DNA of 29,414 nt from Bacteroidota bacterium (GCA_023426145.1 JAFABG010000028.1:1-29414); one strand, 5' to 3'. Positions 1-8,630 are shown, counted from the stretch's first letter. Made by a program: numbers and translations. Notes: generated by a model not told the origin, from the sequence alone.

Positions 1-58
1 GACTTTTTTTAATACTTCTTTTTAAAGTAAAGGTAAAGATCTGAAAGTGAACTCTATG

Positions 59-66
59 CAAAGATA
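59..66 (-). promoter_or_regulatory. Bacteroides-type -7 box at left edge
   Basis: Reading the minus strand, the bases are TATCTTTG, a perfect match to the Bacteroides -7 consensus TAnnTTTG. No well-spaced -33 TTTG was found; the nearest TTG is only 12 bp upstream. It would fire leftward into a gene outside the window, which cannot be verified here. Confidence 0.35.
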
Positions 67-303
67 CTTTTTTTAAAACAAGTGAAAAGGGAAATACTGG
101 GGACACATTATTATATTCGCACGCGTGGGCGCGAGGGGGAAAGGACAGGAGAATTTCTAAAAACGGAGGGAAAAGCTCAGAGGAAAAAGAGATTTTTAGG
201 GGGAAAAGACGGAAATGAAAGATGAGAATCTATGAATCCCTAAAGAAATAGAGCATTTCATTCAGGGCATATATTATAAATATAGAAGCTAAACTCTATC
301 TGC

Positions 304-343
304 AATCTAGTGTCTCTAGCAGATTTACTGGAGATACTAGATT
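304..343. repeat. Inverted repeat downstream of aldo/keto reductase
   Basis: The arms 304-316 and 331-343 are complementary at 12 of 13 positions, around a 14-base loop. The element begins 54 bases after the reductase stop codon, so it may be a transcript-end hairpin. There is no clear U-tract on the minus strand, so it is not a classic intrinsic terminator. Confidence 0.4.
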
Positions 344-396
344 AATCAAACCAAAACCACAAAGCACAATCTAAACTTGGATCGGAACATTCGCAT

Positions 397-1401
397 CTAG
401 TTTACTCTCAAAACACTATCGATCTCAGCTAATTCTTCGCTAGAAAACTCTAAATGATTTAATGCTCGCAAATTATCTTCTATTTGAGCAACTGAACTAG
501 CACCAACAATGACCGAAGTCATTCTTTCATCTCTCAATACCCAGGCCAAAGCCATTTCAGCTAAGGTTTGGCCACGGCGACAAGCGATTTCATTCAAACG
601 TTTGGCAACATCGATCTTATAGTCCGTCACATGCGAAGGCTGGAGAAAAGAAGAACGTGTTGCACGCGAACCTTCAGGAATACCATTAAAGTATTTATCG
701 GTCAGCAACCCTTGAGCTAAAGGCGAAAATGCAATAAATCCTGAGCCATATTGGGCAGCTAAAGGAATACTTTCTGCCTCAACTGCACGATCAAACAGAC
801 TATAACGATACTGACTGATAAGGCAAGGCACACCTGCTTTTTCCAACATATCGTAGGCCATACGTGCTTGCAAAGGAGGGTATTTTGAGATTCCAACATA
901 TAAAGCTTTTCCCTGTTTTACAATATCAATTAATGCTTGAATGGTTTCATCAACCGGAGTAACTCCATCATAACGATGGGTATAGAAAATATCAAAATAC
1001 TCAAGTCCAGTTCGACGAAGACTTTGATCAATACTTGCCATCAGATTCTTTCGGGAGCTATTGCCCCCATAAGGCCCCGTCCACATATCATGACCAGCTT
1101 TGGAGGAAATGATCATTTCGTCACGGTATCCCTGAAAATTCTCTTTTAAAATTTTTCCGAAATTAGTTTCAGCACTTCCAGGAACCGGCCCGTAGTTATT
1201 GGCAAGATCAAAATGAGTGATACCATGATTGAAGGCATATTTGATCATCTCAGTTGCGTTACTAAAACTATCTACACTACCAAAGTTATGCCACAAGCCT
1301 AAAGATATAAGAGGTAATTGCAAGCCACTCTTACCACAATAGTTATATTGCATCAAATCATATCGATTCGTACGGGGTTGATCATTTAAGAGGTTTTCCA
1401 T
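397..1401 (-). CDS. Aldo/keto reductase, YghZ-like
   Basis: This is a cytoplasmic NADPH-dependent aldo/keto reductase of 334 residues, the usual length for the YghZ (L-glyceraldehyde 3-phosphate reductase) branch. The family's catalytic tetrad is visible as Asp65 and Tyr70 (HFDLANNYG), Lys101 (ISSKAGH) and His142 (FYTHRYD). The C-terminal part has the NADP-binding stretch (VIVGASSVAQIEDN) expected for the fold. Relatives reduce small aldehydes such as glyceraldehyde 3-phosphate or methylglyoxal; the substrate here is inferred only. The gene stands alone: the next gene upstream, a glycoside hydrolase, ends about 250 bases away, and that gap holds a 22-bp-period palindrome array that could be its operator region. 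The start is the first Met of the frame and has no obvious Shine-Dalgarno sequence, as is common in Bacteroidetes. Confidence 0.93.
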   Translation of the reverse strand: MENLLNDQPRTNRYDLMQYNYCGKSGLQLPLISLGLWHNFGSVDSFSNATEMIKYAFNHGITHFDLANNYGPVPGSAETNFGKILKENFQGYRDEMIISSKAGHDMWTGPYGGNSSRKNLMASIDQSLRRTGLEYFDIFYTHRYDGVTPVDETIQALIDIVKQGKALYVGISKYPPLQARMAYDMLEKAGVPCLISQYRYSLFDRAVEAESIPLAAQYGSGFIAFSPLAQGLLTDKYFNGIPEGSRATRSSFLQPSHVTDYKIDVAKRLNEIACRRGQTLAEMALAWVLRDERMTSVIVGASSVAQIEDNLRALNHLEFSSEELAEIDSVLRVN

Positions 1402-1538
1402 AAGATTTCTTGTTTATTCAGTACCACAAAGAAAGAAAAAATATTTTAAAAATAATTGTGTTTTAGGACAAATTACACCGATGAGACCTATGAGCAAATC
1501 CGTCTATTCCCAATCAATAGAATAAATGCATATAAAAA

Positions 1539-1617
1539 ATAGTGATACTATCTTATTGTTATAGTGACACTATATACATAGAATAGTGTCACTATACAAA
1601 CACTATAGTGACACCAT
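1539..1617. repeat. Four 13-bp palindromes with exact 22-bp period
   Basis: Four copies related to ATAGTG-W-CACTAT start at 1539, 1561, 1583 and 1605, so the period is exactly 22 bp. Copies two and three are perfect palindromes around a central A or T; copies one and four each have one changed base in the right half. The 9-bp linkers differ. Copies two and three are reverse complements of each other and could also pair as a 13-bp stem with a 9-base loop. A weak fifth copy, ATAG only, falls in register at 1517. The array lies 138 to 216 bases upstream of the aldo/keto reductase start and just after the glycoside hydrolase stop. Equal spacing near two helical turns suggests sites for a protein binding side by side on one DNA face. 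The protein is unknown. Confidence 0.85.
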
Positions 1618-1650
1618 CTTTCGATGATCAATCTAACAAACCCTAAAATA

Positions 1651-4600
1651 CTATTTAAGTAAATTTTCTTTAAACTCTATTTCAACAATTCGTAGCTCAT
1701 GCCCTGCTTTATCTCCGTCCTTTGCCTTGTATAAGTCAAGTTCATTCGCTACTGGAGCAGCTACTTCAACTATCTGTCCAAAAGCATCTTCTTCCTTACT
1801 TGATCCCTTTAGACGAATGGTTATTTCATCAGTCAACACTGGCTTAACATTGAGATGTACATATCCAAGACTCTTATCTGTATCTCCATTCCAGACTAAT
1901 TCTTTACCTGCATAAATCTCGAGCGGATAGCTACGCATACGCCAACCTGTGAGTTTCATACAAATTTCATCAACCCGAGCAGCACGTTCTAATTTATAAG
2001 TAATCCAAGCAGTAGTAGCCTTACCATCATTTCTCCACTCACTCAATTCATTATCATCAAAGCTATTAACTACTTTTTCATTATTTGCACCAGCAACAGC
2101 AGACACTATACCGACGTCTACCTTAGAAATTGCATAGGAAGGAGTCTGCGGAGTCTCACCACGAGTTAACCTTCCTTGTAATTCATCACCAGGAATATAA
2201 GAACTCAGCCCATTCTTTACTATGACAGATATAGAAGAAAAATTGATTTCTGCAGATTTCAACCCCTCAGCTTTTGCAGTTATATGAACTTTTCCAGCAG
2301 TTGTTAATGAGCGGATTAATGCACGATTAATACCACATTCAACCGGCAAATCTTGAGACAAAATATAATTGCTTTCCCCTTGTGCAATTCCTCCACGCCA
2401 TTCTGCAGGTCCTTCAACTTCAAAATGGATTAACTGATTCGCTAGTGGACAACGATTACCGTCTTTATCCACAACTTCAGCTTGAAGCAATACCATATCA
2501 GCGCCATCTGCCTTCCATCCTTGAGGACTCTGAATAAGACTTAAACGAATCATATCCGGTTCACCTGCAGTCTTCAATTCGGTACGACAGGTCTCTTCCC
2601 CAGTTTCATCATATCCAACTGCCTCGAGTCTACCGGACAAGAAAGCAATATCTCTAAAAGTATAGAGAAAATGATAAGCACGCTCACCGTATCCCATAGA
2701 TTTTCCATTAAGGAATAACTGGACGTTGTCTGCACTCGACACTACATATACGTCTTTAACGACTTTATCAGTATAATTCCAATGACCTACAATATGAATA
2801 CGAGGACGTTCAGTATCTACCCATCCATCCCACATCACCTGATGAGCAAAGAATGGATCTTTAGGAATACGCATCGCATCGGTCACCCCACTACGACGAT
2901 AGTTCTCCACCCCACGAAAATGTGTATTCGTATCTGAAAATATAATTTTCACCCCTCCAGAACTTACACGATCTCCAGTCCCTGGACGTTCCCGCCAATA
3001 GTCGAACCATCTAATTATATTTTCTATAGTAAAAGAATCCTGATTGCGGTTATAAACACGTGCATCAATATTCTTATGCAACTGGTTAGTAACAGTCGAT
3101 TTATAAGCCACACTCCCATCTCCGTCCTTATGATAAGGATAAGAATAATTATCCCAATACTTACGCAACCCTTCGTCGCGGCAGTATTCCATAGCCCACA
3201 TAGGATGATGAGCACTTTTATTTATATAGAGCATTTCTCCTCCATATTCTGCCTCACGAATATCTAACATCTCGCGTGATCCTATTGCACGACCACCATG
3301 AGGATCATACTCATCACGAATTGTTTTCATTTCAATCATATGCTCCCGACTAATCGATTCGTTTCCACATTCATAGAATAAAATACTCGGATTGTTACGA
3401 TTGTAGATTATTGCATCGCGCATCAACTCTGTGCGTTGTTCCCACTGACGACCTATACAATCTTTTTCAGCATCTCCCGCTTGCATGGCCTGAATCAGCC
3501 CAACACGATCACAAGATTCGATGTCTTGCTTCCAAGGAGTCACATGCATCCAACGCACAAGATTAGCATTATCTTCTACCATTAAATGATTACTATAATC
3601 ACTCAACCAAGCAGGAACACTCATCCCCACGCCTGGCCATTCATTGCTGGTTCGCTGAGCAAACCCCTTTAGCTGAATAACACGATCATTGAGCCAAACC
3701 ATACCTTTGCCAAATCTAGTTTTACGAAAACCCGTGCGAGTAGCTACTTCATCAACTTTCTCTCCGTCTACCCAAAGACTTGTTTTCACAGTATACAAGT
3801 AGCCATACCCCCAACTCCAGAAATGTAGATGATCTACTTCAGCCGAAGCTTTCATTGTAGTTTTCTCACCTGGTTTAATCACTAACTCTTTTCCTCTGAA
3901 TGACTTGACAATCTTTCCATCGGGATCAGATATTTCCACTTTATAACTTACATGCTTATCTTTCTTATATTCATTCTTAATCTCAGATTCGGCATTAATG
4001 ATAGCCTTTCGTGATTTCACTCGGATATCTTCAGCATAAACATACACACCTGTCGTTTTAAGGCTACTATATAAGGGCAAAGTTTGATATAAAGGATCAG
4101 TAATATGCAACCATACATTCTTTGGAATGCCACCATAGTTCGCATTAAAATTTTTATTATTCCATTGATAGGTTGTATTTGTCGCTCTTTCTCTATAATT
4201 CCAATCATTATCAATACGAACGGCTATCACATTATCAGCCCCATATTTAATATATGGAGTCAAGTCAAAACCTACAGCCATAACTCCGTTCTCATGTAAG
4301 CCAACATGGTGACCGTTAATATAAAAATCGCCACCTTGACGAACACCTTCAAACTCGACAAAAATCTTCTTGTCCTTACTTCCAGCTGGAAGCCTAAAAT
4401 GCTTCCGATACCACATTATTGTATCCGTCAGTTCATCTATACTCAAACGGAAAGCCTCATCCTCATTAAAAGCTCGAGGTAAAGTGACTTTTTTCCAATT
4501 CGAATCAGAGAATTTAACTTGTTGAGCAGTACGATTATCACCAACGAAAAGTAACCACTCTGAATTAAAATTATATTTCTGGCGACCGCCAGATGATGTC

Positions 4601-4656
4601 GCAAACTGGCTTATTCCTAAAAAAGCCAAAAAGAAGAAAAGGATTCGATGTCTCAT
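1651..4656 (-). CDS. Secreted glycoside hydrolase family 2 (beta-galactosidase-like)
   Basis: This 1001-residue exported glycosidase begins with a signal peptide (about residues 1-22, hydrophobic core LFFFLAFLGI). Next come the family 2 sugar-binding domain (about 30-190, with the YRKHF and GVRQGGDFYINGHHVG strands), an immunoglobulin-like domain (about 195-310) and the TIM-barrel catalytic domain (about 312-620). Glu433 in FYECGNES fits the family's acid/base Asn-Glu pair, and Glu490 in WAMEYC is a candidate nucleophile. C-terminal beta domains of the kind common in Bacteroides family 2 enzymes follow, and residues about 880-1000 look like a discoidin-type carbohydrate-binding module. The likely role is periplasmic or surface hydrolysis of a beta-linked sugar from plant or host glycans; the exact sugar cannot be read. 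No SusC/SusD pair lies beside it. A -7 box at 4683-4690 fits this start. Confidence 0.9.
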   Translation of the reverse strand: MRHRILFFFLAFLGISQFATSSGGRQKYNFNSEWLLFVGDNRTAQQVKFSDSNWKKVTLPRAFNEDEAFRLSIDELTDTIMWYRKHFRLPAGSKDKKIFVEFEGVRQGGDFYINGHHVGLHENGVMAVGFDLTPYIKYGADNVIAVRIDNDWNYRERATNTTYQWNNKNFNANYGGIPKNVWLHITDPLYQTLPLYSSLKTTGVYVYAEDIRVKSRKAIINAESEIKNEYKKDKHVSYKVEISDPDGKIVKSFRGKELVIKPGEKTTMKASAEVDHLHFWSWGYGYLYTVKTSLWVDGEKVDEVATRTGFRKTRFGKGMVWLNDRVIQLKGFAQRTSNEWPGVGMSVPAWLSDYSNHLMVEDNANLVRWMHVTPWKQDIESCDRVGLIQAMQAGDAEKDCIGRQWEQRTELMRDAIIYNRNNPSILFYECGNESISREHMIEMKTIRDEYDPHGGRAIGSREMLDIREAEYGGEMLYINKSAHHPMWAMEYCRDEGLRKYWDNYSYPYHKDGDGSVAYKSTVTNQLHKNIDARVYNRNQDSFTIENIIRWFDYWRERPGTGDRVSSGGVKIIFSDTNTHFRGVENYRRSGVTDAMRIPKDPFFAHQVMWDGWVDTERPRIHIVGHWNYTDKVVKDVYVVSSADNVQLFLNGKSMGYGERAYHFLYTFRDIAFLSGRLEAVGYDETGEETCRTELKTAGEPDMIRLSLIQSPQGWKADGADMVLLQAEVVDKDGNRCPLANQLIHFEVEGPAEWRGGIAQGESNYILSQDLPVECGINRALIRSLTTAGKVHITAKAEGLKSAEINFSSISVIVKNGLSSYIPGDELQGRLTRGETPQTPSYAISKVDVGIVSAVAGANNEKVVNSFDDNELSEWRNDGKATTAWITYKLERAARVDEICMKLTGWRMRSYPLEIYAGKELVWNGDTDKSLGYVHLNVKPVLTDEITIRLKGSSKEEDAFGQIVEVAAPVANELDLYKAKDGDKAGHELRIVEIEFKENLLK

Positions 4657-4682
4657 AGCACTTCAATGTATGTTATTCGTTG

Positions 4683-4690
4683 CAAAGCTA
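4683..4690 (-). promoter_or_regulatory. -7 box of glycoside hydrolase gene
   Basis: The minus strand reads TAGCTTTG, matching TAnnTTTG. It lies 27 bases upstream of the ATG at 4656, giving a leader of about 20 nt. No convincing -33 box was found. A 10-bp palindrome, GACAATTGTC, sits upstream at 4737-4746 and could be an operator. Confidence 0.45.
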
Positions 4691-4747
4691 GTACAAAAAC
4701 ACACACACATCCATAGACTAAAATGCATATTACATAGACAATTGTCC

Positions 4748-4784
4748 ATCTAGAGTAATAAAACAAAAGCATTTCACTCTAGAT
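4748..4784. terminator. Hairpin after the MBOAT gene
   Basis: ATCTAGAGT (4748-4756) and ACTCTAGAT (4776-4784) form a perfect 9-bp inverted repeat with a 19-base loop, starting 15 bases after the MBOAT stop codon. It is a plausible transcript end for the acyltransferase cassette, but there is no U-tract after the stem. Confidence 0.35.
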
Positions 4785-4799
4785 AAGACTAAATGAGAA

Positions 4800-6287
4800 T
4801 CAAAATTGGAAATAAATAAATGGTTGAATTTCGGAACTTTTCATTTGGATAACTAAATAAATAAGTACCACCATCAGCAATGCTTTCCCCAAGAAAGGCA
4901 AACGGATTATCCCACGACAGGCTGCATTCTCCAAACGTTCGGGAGTAAAATGCAGTAGAAAACCTAACAGCATCAAAGCAAATACACGCCAATAACCTTC
5001 AACTAACTGTATAAAAAGCTGGGGATGAAAGGCCGTAAAAATTTGCCTCAACATATCTAATGAATTTTGAAAATCAGCATTACGAAAGAATATCCAGCAA
5101 AAACAAACAAAATGAAAAGTGACAACTATTCCAACAATACGACGCCAGCCTTGGCTTACTTCTCCCTTTTGACGTTTAGTGATCGCCATCCACATTTTAT
5201 GCATAGCTAAGGCTAGACCATGAAACGTACCCCAAAGCACAAAATTCCAAGATGCTCCATGCCACAATCCCCCTAGAAACATCGTAATAATCAAATTTAG
5301 GTACTGCCTAATTTTTCCTTTCCTATTCCCTCCTAATGAGATATATAGATAATCTCGCAGCCAACTAGACAGAGAAATGTGCCAGCGTCGCCAAAACTCA
5401 GTGATTGAGGCAGACTTATAAGGCGAGTTGAAATTTATATTAAAATGAAAGCCTAGAAGTAAAGCAATACCTATAGCCATATCACTGTATCCAGAGAAAT
5501 CGCAGTAGATTTGAAGGGCATAACCATAGACTCCCAGCAGATTTTCAACTCCAGAATAAAGATTGGGATTATCAAAAATACGTTCTACAAAGTTTACACT
5601 TATGTAATCCGATATAATTGCTTTCTTGAATAAACCTGCTAGAATAAGGAATATCCCCCGTCCAAACATTTCCTGTGTCACAAACAAAGGTTTGCGAATC
5701 TGCGGAATAAAGTCACGAGCACGCACTATAGGACCAGCCACTAATTGAGGAAAGAATGAAACGTAAAACGCATAATCTAGTATGCTCCTCAAAGGCTTTA
5801 TCTCTTTCCGATAGACATCAATGGTATAACTCAACGATTGAAAAGTAAAGAAAGAAATTCCGACTGGTAAAAAAATATCAAGTGCCGTAAACTCTTTGCC
5901 TATTACTGAAGCAATCACAGTTCCAAGAAAATTTGTATATTTAAAATAAGCAAGTAGTCCTAAATTCACTGCAAGACTAAGTATAACCAACCCCTTACGT
6001 CTCCATTTCCCTTCTGTTTGCTCCATGCATTGAGCCAAGAAAAAGTCACTAAAAGTAACCACAGCAAGAAGACAAAAGTACAGCCCACTACTTTTATAAT
6101 AAAAGAAGTACGAGAATAAAGTTACGAAAAGTATACGTGCTGTATTCTTATATTGTAACAGTACGTATACCATCATAAATGCGGCAAACAACCATAGGAA
6201 AATGCCACTACTAAATATCATTGGTGCCTGCGGATCGTAAGTAAACACCTCTTTTAGTCGATTGAAATCAATGGGAATGGGAAACAT
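4800..6287 (-). CDS. MBOAT family membrane O-acyltransferase
   Basis: This multi-spanning membrane protein of about 495 residues belongs to the AlgI/DltB/PatA-like MBOAT family, whose members move acyl (often acetyl) groups across the membrane onto polysaccharides or teichoic acids. Many hydrophobic helices are visible. The family signature is present as FWRRWHISLSSWLRDYLYI, then GGLWHGASWNFVLWG; the WHG histidine (about residue 343 of the chosen protein) is the conserved catalytic candidate. The frame is open further upstream to 6365, but the Met at 6287 (MFPIPIDFNRL) is preferred because it gives a typical N-terminus and overlaps the preceding SGNH gene by only 20 bases; 6293 is an alternative. 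It lies last in a cassette with two SGNH hydrolases, which in this context usually supply the transfer to the final acceptor. The glycan modified is unknown. Confidence 0.9.
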   Translation of the reverse strand: MFPIPIDFNRLKEVFTYDPQAPMIFSSGIFLWLFAAFMMVYVLLQYKNTARILFVTLFSYFFYYKSSGLYFCLLAVVTFSDFFLAQCMEQTEGKWRRKGLVILSLAVNLGLLAYFKYTNFLGTVIASVIGKEFTALDIFLPVGISFFTFQSLSYTIDVYRKEIKPLRSILDYAFYVSFFPQLVAGPIVRARDFIPQIRKPLFVTQEMFGRGIFLILAGLFKKAIISDYISVNFVERIFDNPNLYSGVENLLGVYGYALQIYCDFSGYSDMAIGIALLLGFHFNINFNSPYKSASITEFWRRWHISLSSWLRDYLYISLGGNRKGKIRQYLNLIITMFLGGLWHGASWNFVLWGTFHGLALAMHKMWMAITKRQKGEVSQGWRRIVGIVVTFHFVCFCWIFFRNADFQNSLDMLRQIFTAFHPQLFIQLVEGYWRVFALMLLGFLLHFTPERLENAACRGIIRLPFLGKALLMVVLIYLVIQMKSSEIQPFIYFQF

Positions 6288-7182
6288 AATCATTATAAGC
6301 TTGAATAAAGGCCTGGTATAATAAATTCCCTTGTAGGATATATCCTTCAAGTAAGTAATGTACATGATCGGGACGCATCAACTTTGCCCCCGTCCAATTA
6401 GTGCATGCATAATTTTTACCCCCTACTAAATTATACATATCCCACACCGATAAATCATGTTCCCTAGCATAGCGACAGATCGTTTTTGTTACCGTATCAG
6501 TCCGAGGATTAACGGCATAGGTTCGGCGACGTCGTCTACGTCTGAAACTCTCATAAGAACCGGGAGGAGTAGTGAGTAGAATTGGTACATCAGGAAGGCT
6601 ATCACGCAACAACCTGACTAATTCATCTATCTGATTATAGTGTAACTTTTGATTATATCTCTTATTGTGACTTTCATTGGTTCCGAAAGAAAGAATTAAT
6701 AGTTCAGGTTTGAGTGCAGCAATATCAGCAATACGCTTTTCATGCGTAAAAGTTAGACAAGTTGCTCCATTAACACCCATATCTGTATAAGACACTGCTC
6801 CAAAACTTTCTTGAAGCAACTTCCCCGTTGTCTGAGGAAAAATATGGCCACGAATATGGCTGTCTCCTATATGAAGAATACGTACCGTATCCTCTGAAAG
6901 CCCAGCACGCATCTGCCGTAGATGTTCTAGTACAGGAGCTAACACAGAAACACTATCAATAATTTCATTCCGCCCGACTCCCTTAAAAAGAGATGGAATT
7001 ACTTTATCCACAGCTATTGTGTCGTCTGCCCAATTGATCTCTGGCAATCCTTTAATTGTTCTTTTGCTCTTTTCGGGTAAAGAGTTAATAGGCAACTTAT
7101 CTTGAGCCACTCCTTCAGAGACACAAATGAATGACAATAAACTAACCAGCAGAAATATAATCAAAGGGCTATTTTTGCTCAT
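6268..7182 (-). CDS. Secreted SGNH/GDSL-type hydrolase or acyltransferase
   Basis: An exported SGNH-fold enzyme of 304 residues. From the chosen start (MSKNSPLIIF) there is a signal peptide ending near Ala-Gln. Block I is ILHIGDSHIRGH with nucleophile Ser108, the GTNE block follows, and the C-terminal Asp272-x-x-His275 (PDHVH) completes a Ser-Asp-His triad. The start at 7182 is chosen over 7215 because a strong AGGAGG lies just before it, a rarity in this window. It overlaps the upstream SGNH gene by 14 bases and the downstream MBOAT gene by 20, so translation is probably coupled. Known relatives beside MBOAT proteins act as periplasmic O-acetyltransferases or esterases; that role is inferred. 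Seven consecutive arginines (coded at 6523-6543) follow the TTPPGSYESF stretch and are unusual. Confidence 0.85.
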   Translation of the reverse strand: MSKNSPLIIFLLVSLLSFICVSEGVAQDKLPINSLPEKSKRTIKGLPEINWADDTIAVDKVIPSLFKGVGRNEIIDSVSVLAPVLEHLRQMRAGLSEDTVRILHIGDSHIRGHIFPQTTGKLLQESFGAVSYTDMGVNGATCLTFTHEKRIADIAALKPELLILSFGTNESHNKRYNQKLHYNQIDELVRLLRDSLPDVPILLTTPPGSYESFRRRRRRRTYAVNPRTDTVTKTICRYAREHDLSVWDMYNLVGGKNYACTNWTGAKLMRPDHVHYLLEGYILQGNLLYQAFIQAYNDYVSHSH

Positions 7183-8560
7183 AAGCCCGCCTCCTTTCAT
7201 ATTGCTCTTTACCATAAATCAACGTTTCATAAAGCAACCCTGCTAGATGTTTTCCACCACGAAAATTAATATGTGTATAATCATAATTAGCCATTGAAGG
7301 CTTGGCGTGCACCAACTTTGCCATGCTACCTTCTCCCCCCATAGCCTCAAACATATTCCAAAAAGCAATGCCACTTTGGGCTGCAATATTTTGCTGATAG
7401 CGAATCAGGTTCTTAATTCCAGGCATGGTTCTCAAGTCTCCATTTTCTGTTCTATAGTCTCGATCACCAACACTCAATAGCAATAAACTTGCCTTAGGAA
7501 AACCTGTTTTCAAATGTTCGATGGCAGTTAAAAGCCCTTTTTGATAGCTATCATAATTGCTTCCACGCTCGGTTGCAACATTTAAGCCATATTCCAAAAT
7601 AATCAAGTCGTAAGGTCGTTGTTCATTAAAAGCACTTAACATCTGTATTGGAATCCCTCGAATTGCCAATCCTGAGCTACCACGCAATGAGAAATTATCA
7701 AGTATAACTCCCTCCTTACTATCCATAGCCACTCCATAAAAAATAGAAGAATCAGCGCGATTTACCGTCCATCGTACAGAACCAATACGGCCATCAACAG
7801 TAATTCGCTGCAATTTACCGGAAGGAGCAATCGAGAACTCTTTGTCCTCCCTCCTATTTACTGAAGCTAATAAATTTACGGTATCCTTGTTATAAAAGAA
7901 AATTGATGTTTGTCTACAAGTATCAAGCAAAGATGCATACTTATTCTGTCCTTTCAGTTCCACATAAGCCCCACGCCTAGGAATGAAATAATGACCAGAG
8001 ATGCCTTGTTTCTGGCGATCGAAATAAACCGTGTCGGTAACAGCATGACTAGACCATCCACTAAACGCATGCTTCACAGTAGGGCGATACCCATTAGTCA
8101 TTGAAGTAACAGTGACAAAACCAACCCCGCATCCGCCAAAACGTTTCTGAAGCATTTCACGTAAATCGGCTGTAAAAATGTCCGCCTCAATAAACGAATC
8201 TCCAAAAACAGCTATGCGTACCAAATGATCATTTGAGTGACTGGAAGTAAGTCTATCGAGTGCCTCATAAAATGAAGACATACCACGCTGAGTGGAATCG
8301 CTATAGTCTTCAATGCAGGTCATCCCAACTCGACAAGTATCAACAAAAGCCGGTTTCACAACTGGAGGTAAAGAAACTGTATCCGAATCTGCAATTGACA
8401 TTTCGGGCTCTGGACAACGAAGATCACTTAACAAATCGACACGCCTCATCGTATGCCCATCGATCGTTATTGTCGGAAGCCAATATAGACCAAGAAGAGC
8501 AGCAAATACAACAAGCACAAGCCACAATGAAGATTTGATGTAGTTTTGTATTATTTTCAT
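7169..8560 (-). CDS. Membrane-anchored SGNH hydrolase-like protein
   Basis: This 463-residue protein has one N-terminal transmembrane helix (about residues 10-29, SSLWLVLVVFAALLGLYWLP), so the rest is probably periplasmic. The SGNH fold is supported by AVFGDSFIEADI (nucleophile Ser122), the LEYGLN segment and the C-terminal DYTHINFRGG with Asp427 and His430 as the acid-base pair. Residues between about 180 and 290 form an inserted beta-rich region, as in larger SGNH proteins that work with MBOAT partners. It is the first gene of the three-gene cassette; a -7 box at 8616-8623 supports transcription starting about 50 bases before this ATG. The division of labour between the two SGNH proteins (transfer versus de-acylation) cannot be decided from sequence. 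Confidence 0.82.
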   Translation of the reverse strand: MKIIQNYIKSSLWLVLVVFAALLGLYWLPTITIDGHTMRRVDLLSDLRCPEPEMSIADSDTVSLPPVVKPAFVDTCRVGMTCIEDYSDSTQRGMSSFYEALDRLTSSHSNDHLVRIAVFGDSFIEADIFTADLREMLQKRFGGCGVGFVTVTSMTNGYRPTVKHAFSGWSSHAVTDTVYFDRQKQGISGHYFIPRRGAYVELKGQNKYASLLDTCRQTSIFFYNKDTVNLLASVNRREDKEFSIAPSGKLQRITVDGRIGSVRWTVNRADSSIFYGVAMDSKEGVILDNFSLRGSSGLAIRGIPIQMLSAFNEQRPYDLIILEYGLNVATERGSNYDSYQKGLLTAIEHLKTGFPKASLLLLSVGDRDYRTENGDLRTMPGIKNLIRYQQNIAAQSGIAFWNMFEAMGGEGSMAKLVHAKPSMANYDYTHINFRGGKHLAGLLYETLIYGKEQYERRRAYEQK

Positions 8561-8615
8561 TTTTCTAAAATCGATGTAGAGACTATAAAAGCCTATACCG
8601 AAAGTTTTCAGGCTG

Positions 8616-8623
8616 CAAAGATA
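8616..8623 (-). promoter_or_regulatory. -7 box of SGNH/MBOAT cassette
   Basis: The minus strand reads TATCTTTG, a perfect TAnnTTTG match, 56 bases upstream of the ATG at 8560. It lies just past the terminator stem of the efflux operon, which fits an independent transcript. A good -33 box was not found. Confidence 0.5.
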
Positions 8624-8630
8624 GAGAAAA

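Larger units (their letters stand above)
1..396. other. Gene-free left edge with purine-rich stretch
   Basis: No convincing coding region was found here. The first 60 bases are A/T-rich. A perfect Bacteroides-type -7 box on the minus strand lies at 59-66, so a gene may start just left of the window. Bases from about 127 to 227 are strongly purine-rich on the plus strand, with several G-runs followed by A-runs. An imperfect 13-bp inverted repeat lies at 304-343, downstream of the aldo/keto reductase stop. Confidence 0.5.

Noticed and set aside
99..109. The word GGGGACACATT occurring at the left edge and again in ftcD (about 19946)
   Set aside because: The second copy is part of the conserved ftcD coding sequence (CVPNF); two copies of an 11-base word are easily chance.
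1539..1626. Reading the 22-bp-period repeats as a CRISPR array
   Set aside because: Repeats are 13 bp and spacers only 9 bp, far below CRISPR dimensions, and no cas gene is present.
4789..4992. Open frame of 67 codons overlapping the 3' end of the MBOAT gene
   Set aside because: Out-of-frame shadow of the MBOAT C-terminus on the same strand; no start signal or family features.
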